In this document: piece after piece, positions 35,001 through 44,844 of the stretch
Position numbering within the stretch: the first letter of the stretch is position 1
Layout: the number at the start of each line of letters is the position of its first letter
Source of the DNA: Brachionus rotundiformis
Lineage: Eukaryota > Rotifera > Eurotatoria > Ploima > Brachionidae
NCBI GenBank assembly: GCA_016802295.1
Contig: JAESIW010000122.1
Location: 471,161-535,160, forward strand
DNA: 64,000 nt
Direction of reading: 5' to 3'
The notes under the pieces: generated by a model
Databases searched by the model: none
What the model was told of the DNA's origin: nothing
Seen by the model: only the letters and a program-made list of their open reading frames with translations
Program-made: the position numbers and the translations under genes

Positions 35001-38000
35001 TGTAATTTTTCATAAAAATGTTCCAATTTGGTCAAATAATTAATATTTATAAATCCAAATAACCAAATGAGTTTGACTGACTTAACTAGCCGATCAATAA
35101 AACTTATAATTACTGAGTCTAAATGCTCAATTACACAATGACCGATTTGATAATACCTCAAATCGATCAACTAGTACTTAAATTAATTTATTTATGTATA
35201 TATAATCTTGTGGTGCTGGTAGTTAGACTAGGTGACAAGTCCCAATCGACTTAGGCATCTATTTGGCCAAGTGTGCTGTTGTTTTGTTGCGCTAATTGCT
35301 TTAAAATAATCTAAATCTAAAATTGGAGCAAAACAGTGAGCTTGGTAACTTGGCTCAAGTCAAATTTGCTTATTAAGAAGAAAAAAATTGCTTTTGATTA
35401 CAGAAATTCAATAATCAAGCTCTTTTTAAAAAAAAAATTCATAATTTATAAAAAAAAAATTAATATTTCCCATAAACACAAGGTGTATTCTAATGGCAAT
35501 GAGCAAACACACTCACACATATATATATATATATTTATATCTTTATATATTTGCGTATGTTAAATTAAATTATCAATGTGAGCCGAGTAATTATTGCTCA
35601 TTGAATGCAAGCTTTGGTGTACATACTCCAAATGGGAGAATAGATATAAATTATGAAAATTTGAAATTAATTTTTGCGCAGTCACTTTCAGCCAATTTTT
35701 TGCTTAATTTTTAGCCTTAAGAGTGCATTGTGACTGATTTAATTAAATTTTAAAACAAAATCGATTTGATTATGAAATGTTAAGTGATACTGATTATCAT
35801 AAATAAATGCTTTTTGGCAGGCATTTAAGCTTAATTGCTCACAGTACCATTGGTGCAAACTAATCATCCAAGTGTACCAATAGCTAGAAAAAAATCAGGT
35901 AGCTAAATTTAAGAGCGCAATCAATAGAAATTTGAATTCTAATTTAAATATTTTCCTCTTTAATTGACAGTTTTAATTTGGGAAAAAAGTACCAAAATTT
36001 TTTTGCACACTTTATCTTGCCAAATAATATATATTCTTTAATAATTAACTTATGAATACTTTAATACACTAAAATTTAAGTGTATTATCAAATATAAATA
36101 AATTTTGACCGTGATTAATAAATCAAACATTGCTAGCCATTATGAATAACCAAAGATGGTCTCCATTTAAATTTAACATACAAACATATAAAATAAAAAG
36201 GAATATTTAACAATAATGCAGCCTCCTATAAACATATTGTTATTTTAGTATATTCTTTTTATCTGCGATTGAGAATTGATAACAAAATTTAAATGACATT
36301 CTTATAGATATATAAATTTTTAAAAAATTAAACAAAATTTTGCTCATTTTCATTAAGTGTCTTATATAACTTGGCCATGTGACAAATGTGAGCCAACCCC
36401 TGTGACAATGCTTAGACTGCTATCTTCTAGGTCCATTTCACTCAATTTAGAACCTAATTGTGTTTGTCACAGCCAATTTGATAGTTTAATTTTTTTCCAA
36501 AAAGCTTCAAATTTAAATAAAAAACTCGTGTTGGTTTACATTTTATCTATTTTAAATTTTGACTTTATTCTATTTAAAAAAGAACAGTCAGCTAAAACGA
36601 CAGTTCTTATCTAGGCTTTAAAAAATTTAAAATTTGTTGATTAAAGCGGTTTAACATTTAATTAATTATAAAAATTGATCAAACTTAGGCAAAAATTGGA
36701 TATGAGATTAAAAGGCTGATTCGAACACTTATAAACTGGTTTTGACTTTAAATAAATAACTCTAACCTTCGCAATTGGCATGGAAACAGCTTTTATTTTT
36801 CTAATTAAAAGCCTAAATAAATAAAAAAAAATTCAAATTTTTATTTGATTTTTCTTCCATTAAGAGGAAGAGATGTAAATTTCAGCTACCTGGATTAATA
36901 TTCAAATTTTCACGCCCTTAAAAAAAAGGAAAACATTTTTTGGTTTTTGGCTTTTCCAAAGCTAACTTTTTTGAATTAATTAACGCGATTGCTTAAATAA
37001 ATAAACAAAATTGTTAGAAAATTTTCTACAATGTTAGATATCAAAATAAATTTTCTCTTATTGAAAATATTTAAAATTGTAATAGACTAGTGTAATTAAA
37101 GCGTGATTTTGGACCCTGAAGAGACACTCTCAGTGGCTTTGATAACAATGGGAAATACATTTAATGTTTATCTATTAGTCACATTTAATAAATTGAAAAT
37201 TTATCATTTATTTCTTTAGTTTTAAAAAAAAACCTAAAATGAACTCGAATTAACCATTAAAATTAATAATTATAATACCAGAAAAATAAGTACAAATTTA
37301 TTTCAGATTAATTTAAGATAATTGGCCTCTAAGTAGGCAATATATTAAAATTCTTATGCTCTTGATATTTATATACATGTTCCATGTCTAAAATGTTTCT
37401 ATTTTAGCTTGTCGTAACAGCTGTAGGCTCAAAAAAGGGAAGTTTTGTCACTTGTCAAAAAAAGTTCTTAATTAAGAAAACCTGCAGGAAAAATTTGATT
37501 CCTCTTTGGTTTAAACCAATCTTTTAATCATGTGACTATAAAAATAAAATTTTATCTTATTGTATTGATAAAATGGTCAACTCTGGGCTCTGTTATTTCC
37601 AATTTATCTAAATATTTATTTACATTTTGGATAATTTCTAGCAGATACGACAACAAAAAAAATATTTTAGAAATTTTTTTATTTTTTGGTTAGATTAAAC
37701 TATTTTTAAAAATTTAAAACAAATAAACATATCTTTAATATAGCCAAAAAAAAACTCTTTTTTTTCTTTCTGAAGCCAAATTTTCTACGTGAGCAGCTTA
37801 TCTCTACGCTTCATGGTCTAAATATCTAAAAAGTTTTCAAGACAAAACCAAAAAAATAAAGCCAAAACCTTCACAGATTTTTACTTTTTAATTTGACAAC
37901 CACTTTAATTGATAGATTTATTTTAAATCCAGTTTTTGGTAAAAATTTAACAAAATCCATAGAAAAAATCCTATAGCTTTAAAAAAAAAACTTAACATAC

Positions 38001-38684
38001 AAAATGAGAACTTAATTAATAATTTCCATAACTCGTTAGTTACGATTTTTAGGCCAAATAATAAAAACAAAAACAGAGAAGACTTTTAAATTTTTGTTTG
38101 GTCACGTGACAGAACTAACTTTACATTTAAACAGTTTGAACCAATAATGTAAACTAACCTGTTTTGGTCAAGTGCTTGCTGTTTTTGGAAGAGGCCGTCC
38201 AATACTTGGCCGACTCCTTGTCCTCCTCAAACTGGCCATAGTAAGCATAGTTGCCAAATGACATTTTTTTGGCCTTGGGGTAGCCTGTTTGGACAATAGG
38301 ATTGGCAATGAGGGAATTGTTGTACAGATAGCAGTTTTCGTTCATGAGATAGACCTCGTTGTTCCATGTGAGGTAGGAGTTGTTTGGTTTCTGGGCGGCA
38401 AACTCGGTGGAATTGAGGTAAATAGGCTCAGAGTTGTCGCCAAAGCCGGTGGACACACTCTGGCCGTAGCTCTGGTCGAGTTTGTTGCCAAAGCGATCGT
38501 AGGACGACGTGTCCAGCGCTGCCTGATAGTCCAAGAACACCTCATTGGAGTCGTACGGCTGGCTCTGGAACTCCGAGCTGCTGTCCGCCTCCAGGCCCTC
38601 GTAGAACTGCACACTTGTCCGACCACCCTCTCCCAAATAGCTCTCCTCTCCTCCATAGCTGCGCACAAAATTCTGATTCCACAT
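32052..38684 (-). CDS. ESR: Oestrogen-receptor-like nuclear receptor (NR3A type)
   Basis: Exons 38159-38684, 34662-34976, 33978-34511 and 32052-33262 join in phase to 861 residues. Alternatively exon 2 can start at its own ATG (34,986), giving 689. The DNA-binding domain starts at C389 (CEVCSDAASGYHYGVYSCEGC) and has the ER-type P-box CEGCKAFF, not the ERR-type CEACK. It continues CPATNTCTIDKQRRKSCQSC. The ligand-binding domain in the last exon follows ER: ISWAKCIPNF, SLTLEDQ, then LWRSIAH. The Glu and Arg that hold the steroid A-ring in vertebrate ER (human E353, R394) have counterparts in VDQECNALISW and LWRS. The AF-2 helix is poorly conserved (HLLEEM) with an unusual Cys-containing tail. 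The A/B region is Ser- and Tyr-rich. Linking the 38-kb exon across a 3.2-kb intron is inferred from matching phase. Confidence 0.9.
33772..33781. promoter_or_regulatory. GTCACGTGAC palindrome in receptor intron
   Basis: This is a perfect 10-bp E-box palindrome identical to the CLEAR/M-box consensus of MITF/TFE factors, inside intron 33,263-33,977. The same 10-mer recurs at 38,101-38,110 in the gene's first intron. Function is inferred only. Confidence 0.3.
34987..38158. other. Long intron of the receptor gene
   Basis: This 3.2-kb AT-rich stretch holds no recognisable gene. It contains an (AT)n run near 35,519-35,534 and the GTCACGTGAC palindrome at 38,101-38,110. If the exon at 38,159-38,684 belongs to the receptor, this is its first intron; if not, it is intergenic. 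Confidence 0.5.
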
Positions 38685-39885
38685 TTTTTTATTATCTAAT
38701 TTAAAGTTTTAAAGAGATAAAAATTTTATTCTTTTTTTTTTTTTTAATTAAAATAAAAATAAAATATAAAAAATTATCTATTGACTAGATAGTAATAATG
38801 ATCAAATATTTTCAATGGATAACAATTAATCTAATTATAGCTGAGTCCAAGGCAAACACTGGTTGACGGCCGTAGACGCTTAGCGTTCTCATTATTTGCC
38901 TAAATCAGCAGCTTTATTTGACCAAGCAAATCTCTCCAAATAATAAAACACCCAAATTTGATTGCGGCACCGCTATTTAAATGACTCTCGTCCAAATAGT
39001 TCTCCCTAATGCTACTTAATATTTATATAAATTACTTTGAGCAAACAAATCTGGCCGAAATTGGCTCACAAGATATTACTTCTCTATTCAAACCAATTAT
39101 TCAAGCAATTTTAGAATTTTATCAGGTCATTTTTCAAGTTAAAATTTAATTAATATCCATAATTGTGCTAAGCTGATGATCAAAACGATTTGCCTTTGTG
39201 TAAACCAAAAAAAGGACACTAGATTAGACAAGATTAGAACTTTTAGTCAAGTTAATTTAATCGCTTAAGAGAGCTACTATTAATTAAACAAAAGTTCGAA
39301 TTTTTTGTTTTTTTAATTTTCACAAATTTGCACTTTAAATAAAACTTTTAAAAAAAATTTTCCCCCTGTTTATCTCTCAATTATCTATATTTGGTAATTA
39401 ATTGTAATCTTAGTCCAATTGTATGGGGCATAAACGATAAATAAACTTCCAAAGTTCTCTTAAAATGTATCCTTGAGTAATTAAATTTTAATATTTATTA
39501 ATTAATTGACTATTAAATGTGGCAGAATCAAAACACCTACAAAATTGATTGATACTTAAATTAGAATTAAAAGTTCAATTTATCTATTAATATAAAGACA
39601 AAAAATTAAATAAAAAACAATTTCTTTTTATATTTTTATTCATTATCTTATTAAATTAAACAATTAAATATTATTTTTTTGTCAATTAAATAAAATAAAA
39701 TTTTTAAAATTAGTTTCAAATTTTTTGATTAATTATTAACTGGTCTGCATTTAAATTAAATTAAATTAAATTATGAACTTAATCTTTTTTTTTTGATTGT
39801 TGTTGAAAAATAATTAAAATTACCAAAAAAAAGCATGTTTCATAAATTGTAAAAAATTTTTATCCATATTGAAAAAAGTTTATAA
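38685..39885. other. Intergenic region between receptor and cyclin E
   Basis: This region lies between divergent genes (nuclear receptor -, cyclin E +) and presumably holds both promoters. It is AT-rich. A small less-AT-rich patch at 38,850-38,890 is non-coding by eye. Confidence 0.5.
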
Positions 39886-41903
39886 ATGAGAATAATAAAG
39901 CGAAAGAGAGTGCCGACCAACGAGAATCTGGCGGGAGGAGATGGTGATGGAGAGGCCGGAGCGGATACCAAGACCAGAAAGAGCATGGTCGAGTCTGGCA
40001 CGGGTAGGTGGCGCTCTGACCACCTAAACTTACCTTTCTAACCTTTTACCTAATTAAGAAAGCCAAAAGCAGCCCTATTTCATGCCACCACCGCCGGTGC
40101 CGCCCGAGGCCCAGCTCGAGGCACGGCTGAACGACATTTCCAACAGCAGCTGCACGGCGTCCAAGCCCACAGTAGTCACCACATTTCTAATTAGGCCCGA
40201 ATATAACCATTTTATTATCTTTTAGGCAGATAAAGCACACCTGAGTTTGTCGCACTCGTCCTATTACTCATTGACGCCGGCGTCGAGCACCACCAGCCTG
40301 CAGGACCTGAACCAGAGCTTGGAGGACAAGCGAGCCAAGTCGAGCAGGCGGCGCTCGACTACCAAGGCGTCTGAAACAGTGCCAGGAGTGAAGAGAAAGC
40401 GCGGCAGACCTCCCAAGAGCGCCAATATCCAGAAGAACAAAATTGACCAGTCTGTGACCAAATGCCATGAAGAAAAGACCAAAGAGCCTGTTTGCACACC
40501 TTTTCCAAAGATTACTTGGGCCAATGCTAATGATCTTTGGCAAATAATGCACCGCAAGGATGCTCAATTGAACCACGACCATTCGTATTTGAGAAAGCAT
40601 TTGGGAATCGAGTCCCAAATGCGTGCCATTCTAATCGATTGGCTAATTGAGATATCCTATGCGTATCGATTGCACAGGGAGACTCTTCACTTGGCTTTGG
40701 AGTACATGGACAGATTTTTGAGCGAGTGCAAACAAGAAATGCGCGTCGATAGGCTACAACTTATTGGCATGACCGCTTTGTTCTTGGCCTCCAAAGTCGA
40801 AGAAATCTATCCACCAAAGCTAAAAGAGCTCGCCAGTCACATGGAAAACTACAGCAACAACAACGAAGAGGCCATAGCCCAATTCGAGCTATTCATGCTC
40901 AAAACTCTCAATTGGCAAATATCGCCAGTTACCAGCAACACTTGGCTAATGACCTATTTGCAAATAGCGGCCATAAACTACCACAACTATTTGAATGGCG
41001 ATGTACAAGTGACCGATTTGTCCCAAGAGCACAATACCCACATAGTAATGCCACTAAATGTGTACAAGAATTCCAGCTCCAATCCAGCGCAACAAATAAG
41101 TACCAAGCAGCAAGACTTTTACATGAAAAGTTACATGAAGTGCATAACATTGATTGACTTGTGTTTGTTCGATATGGACTCGATGCGGTTCAGGTACTCG
41201 ATGCTGGCCGCCGCAGCCATGTACCATATGCTGTGCAAGCCGGCCAGTGGCGTGAACAGCGACAATGGCTTGGTGTGCGACTTGGTACAGCTGTGCTCTG
41301 GCTACGGAGTCTGTGAACTTGACCCGTGCATTCGGTGGATGACTCCGTATGCCGACGTGTGCAAAGAAGTCCTTGGCAACGACAAACTAACCACAATCAA
41401 GCAGTTTTCCAGCGTCGACGCCGACGATGCACATAACATTCAGCTCTACTATCCCAATCTTGACCTATTGGTAAGAAAATTTTTTTTTTTGACTGCCAGC
41501 GAGCCAATGGTCAGTGCATTGATAATTATTTCCCTATTTTTGAATCAAATAAATTTTTTATTGTCAAACTTTGGTCATCTTTTTGACCAATTTTTAACAG
41601 TCAGCTTTTTTTTTACCAGCTTAAGCACTAATATCGCTGACAAAGTCAATGGTCAGTGCATTGATAATTTTTTCCCTATTTTTGAATCAAGCAAATTTTT
41701 TATTGTCAAACTTTGGTCATTTTGTTCCCATTGACCAGCAGATAAGTGACCAGCAATTAGAAAAAATTAATCAATTTATTTTTCAGAAAGAAGTGCAGAT
41801 CCGAAAGACACCGAGTAAATCAAATTGCACCAACTTGGCCAACGCGAGCATTCTGACCCCTCCAGAGTCCAATCGAAAAAATCACCAGTCAGGTGTGGTC
41901 TAA
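39886..41903 (+). CDS. CCNE: Cyclin E
   Basis: Four exons (39886-40003, 40059-40171, 40226-41470, 41787-41903) join to 530 residues. The cyclin box starts near 190. It contains the MRAIL patch (209-213), which recruits RxL substrates, then LIDWLIEISYAYRLHRETLH, FLASKVEEIYPPKL and LKTLNWQISPVTSNTW. This arrangement is typical of cyclin E, the CDK2 partner at G1/S. The last exon carries LTPPES (515-520), the phosphodegron read by FBXW7, so turnover by SCF is probably conserved. The N-terminal region is basic (KRKR near residue 5) and contains KRKRGRPPK (133-141), an AT-hook-like motif not usual in cyclin E. The third intron contains a ~75-bp tandem-like duplication. Donor and acceptor phases all agree. 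Confidence 0.95.
41505..41722 (+). repeat. Direct duplication inside cyclin E intron
   Basis: A ~75-bp block (41,505-41,580) starting CAATGGTCAGTGCATTGATA recurs at 41,647-41,722 with a few changes. The first copy keeps the frame open past the exon 3 donor. The duplication explains why this 316-nt intron is several times longer than its neighbours. Confidence 0.7.
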
Positions 41904-42449
41904 AATGGCACCAAAATGCTATCTAACCTCAATCAATAACCCTCATTCATCGACTTATTTTCACATCATAAACACAAAAATAGAATTTATTTTTAAATTG
42001 TATTGTTTAAATTTAAATTTTCTTTAAAAAAAACTTTAAAAAAAAAACATAACAAAACATCTTTAGAGTGACACGAATAGATAAGTCCCAGTGAGTGCTA
42101 GCACAAGTAGTTATCCATATTAATGTAAATAAAACTCTCTCTCTCTCTCTAATGGTAACTTCTTTGGTAAAGTGTATATTATGTGATTTTTTTCTTTTAT
42201 TTTTCTTGGAGAGAAATGGAAATTTTATTTTTTCTCTACACTTTTTTTTGGCTTGTTAAACTTGGAACGACATAAAACTGAAATAAATATTAATCTAGCG
42301 GAAATAAATAATAAAATTAAAAAAATATAAAAATTTTTATTAAATAAAACAAATTAATTTAAATTCACCCTAATTATTTATAAGTATAATCACCTCTTCA
42401 AATAAATGATCGCTTTTTTTTTAAAACTACTTAAATTAATTTTGGTCTA
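41904..42449. other. 3' flanks of convergent genes
   Basis: This is AT-rich space between the cyclin E and TMEM222 stop codons, with a (CT)8 microsatellite at 42,135-42,150. No gene was seen. Confidence 0.6.
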
Positions 42450-43256
42450 TTAATTTAAAAAAATTACGAGCAGTAAAATCAAAAGTGCGATGGCGACCAG
42501 GAGCAAAAAAGGCAGCCACGTCTTGACCAGTCCAGCGAAGCTGGATTAAAACAGAATTATTTTTTTTGAACAAAAATTTTATCTATTTTACTTGACAAAC
42601 GAGCCTTTGAAAAGCATCAAAAAGCACAAGTTGACCATGTTCCAGGAGGACGAGCTGTCGTAGTTCATCAGGTTGAGAGCGTAGGCTACATGAGAGTGGC
42701 AGTTGTCGCAGAACAAATTGTGCTTTTGGATACAAATTAGTCTATTTGGCCAAAATGGCAAATATTACCATTCTTTTTTTGTACTCTTCGGAGGCTTCTT
42801 TGACCGCTCGGTCCCAGGTCTCTTTTTTGTTCTGCACAAAGGGTATCTTGTCCACGCTGAGGCGCCAGTACCGGGTCGGCGCGCCAAAGCCCATCTTGTC
42901 CTCGGACACAAAATACGGCCCTGCGAAGTCCCTGATCACTCCGTTGGTGTAGCATATGCCCATGTGGCCGATGAACGGCAAGAACCAGCTTTTTTCCAAG
43001 CAAAAATTACTTAAAAATTGTCAAAAAGTTTGCTTTTTGGTTACGTTATGAGTGGCAACGGGGTCCATACAATGCAGCACGGAAAGCGGTTGTTTACCGC
43101 GTCTATTTGACTCTCTTTGGTGCTTTTTATAGAGCTGATCAGCTCTTGGTTCATTCTGTCCATTTCAATAGACGTATTTTGCTCAATGGAATTTTTTTTA
43201 TTAGAGTAATTATTAGCCAGTTTATTAATAATAATATCACTATTTTCCATATTCAT
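42450..43256 (-). CDS. TMEM222: TMEM222 (RTE1-like) membrane protein
   Basis: Four exons (43045-43256, 42769-42988, 42592-42722, 42450-42540) join in phase to 217 residues, close to the usual ~210. The conserved DUF778 core is complete: FPCCIVWTPLPLITWFLPFI, GHMGICYTNGVIRDFAGPYF, VSEDKMGFGAPTRYW, ASEEYKKRMHNLFCDNCHSH, VAYALNLM and WNMVNLCF. The C-terminus is a hydrophobic membrane anchor after TWLP. Plant RTE1, the best-studied member, acts with ethylene receptors in the ER/Golgi; the animal function is poorly known. The first ~55 residues are polar, probably disordered and not conserved. Confidence 0.96.
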
Positions 43257-44373
43257 ATAATTTTTTCTTCTTTATTATATTCAAAATAAATTATTTTAAT
43301 TAAAAAAAATAAAAATCATATATTTATATATTGTTGTGCAAAAATCCTTAAAAATGTGTCTGATAAAAATATTTTATTATTTGGAATTGGTATTTAAATT
43401 TATTAAAAAAATATATATATATTTTATTATTTTAATTATCGTGACTCTTGTGGCCAAGAGTGGTGTTAGTTTTTTTCTGAAGTGATTTGTTGAGTCAGAT
43501 GGCCCCTAGCACTTGAAGTAATTCATTTAAGCCCGGTTAAATTGATTTACGCTGGCCCATTTTGATCAAAAGCCTAGAGCTTTTATGCCGACCAAAAGTA
43601 AGCAAGCACCAAGCTTCATCAAGTGCTGCTATCATCATTCCCATTTTTATAAAATAAAATTTAATTATTTAAATTTTTCTTGTATTTATATCCAAAAAAA
43701 ATGGAAGCAAAATTTGTGTTATTTTTTACCAATTTTTGCTTCTAGCCTATTTTGTCTTACACTGGTCTTGTGACCAGAAGAACCATCTTTATCTTAGAGC
43801 CCAAAATTAATTATAATTTTAAATTTATTTTTTTTTATTTGATTAAAAAACTAAAATCTACTAATTCGAAAATTATTAATTTAATTCGGATCCATTTGCC
43901 AAAGGCTTAGGGAATTTATTTAGGTGAAAAAAGTGATGACTAAAAACAAATCGTTTTTAGACTAATCCGAATATTATGAAATAAAAATTTAACATTTTGC
44001 TCTAAAGATGACAAAGAACATTTAAGATATAATAAAAACAAGTTTTTTGAGTATTTACCAAGCTCAAATTAGTTTTTAATTACCAACAACTACCTTTTTT
44101 TTAGGTTTGTCAAATTATATTAGATAACTATAGTCATTTAATATTATCCAAACAACACTCTAATCCACAAAAGCAAGCTGGCTATTGACAAAATGTGGTA
44201 AAATAGCTAGTTTCCAGATCCAAGTCTGTTGGCAACAAATTTTTTTTTCATATTATAGCAACAAGAACAACAATTAAACAAAAAAAAAATTATCTTTTAG
44301 TATCAAATTTCATTTCATTGTCTAAAATAATAATTGAATTTTTTAGATTTTTTAAAATTTAGATAAAAAGTAA
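43257..44373. other. Intergenic region between divergent genes
   Basis: This lies between TMEM222 (-) and the PDZ gene (+). It is AT-rich with no credible coding frame, and presumably holds both promoters. Confidence 0.55.
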
Positions 44374-44844
44374 ATGGATAGTAGATTGACGGTGCGCTTG
44401 TGCCACTTGAAAAGCAAAAACCATGACTACGGGTTCAATTTGGCGTCGAAGAAGTTCGACTTGTGCAAGTATGTTGGCAGAGTGGAGTTCAATTCGTCGG
44501 CCCATGTCGCCGGTCTGAGACAAGGCGACCGCATCATTGAGATAAACAACAAAAATGTGTCCAACCTGAGGTATGAAGAGATAATTAGACTGCTCAAGGA
44601 GGGTTTTAGAAGGGAAAATGGCCTATTTGCCAATGAAGTCATGCTTCTGGTTGTGGACAAGTTCACAGATGAGCACTTGAACAGACTGGACTTGCCCGTG
44701 TACTTCAAGTCGAGCCAGATGGGCAACTTTAAGGCCAGCGATGACGAGGATGCCGAGGAAATACCCATCAGCATTTGCCTGAATAAGCGCGGTCCTGCCA
44801 ACACCAACCACTATCTGAACCAAAGCTGCTTTACTCTTATTTAA
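44374..44844 (+). CDS. Single-PDZ NHERF-like protein
   Basis: A single-exon 156-residue protein. One PDZ domain covers about residues 6-95: LTVRLCHLKSKNHDYGFNLA contains the carboxylate-binding loop YGFNL, then HVAGLRQGDRIIEINN and a C-terminal strand EVMLLVVD, all as in N-terminal NHERF PDZ domains. The tail is acidic (DDEDAEE) and ends FTLI, which itself fits a class-I PDZ ligand (S/T at -2, hydrophobic at 0), so self- or cross-binding with the neighbour is possible. It has no ezrin-binding tail. It lies 2.7 kb upstream of, and on the same strand as, the NHERF gene at 47,590, and looks like a tandem duplicate that lost or never had the EB domain. A later exon after the in-frame stop is unlikely. 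Confidence 0.85.
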   Translation: MDSRLTVRLCHLKSKNHDYGFNLASKKFDLCKYVGRVEFNSSAHVAGLRQGDRIIEINNKNVSNLRYEEIIRLLKEGFRRENGLFANEVMLLVVDKFTDEHLNRLDLPVYFKSSQMGNFKASDDEDAEEIPISICLNKRGPANTNHYLNQSCFTLI

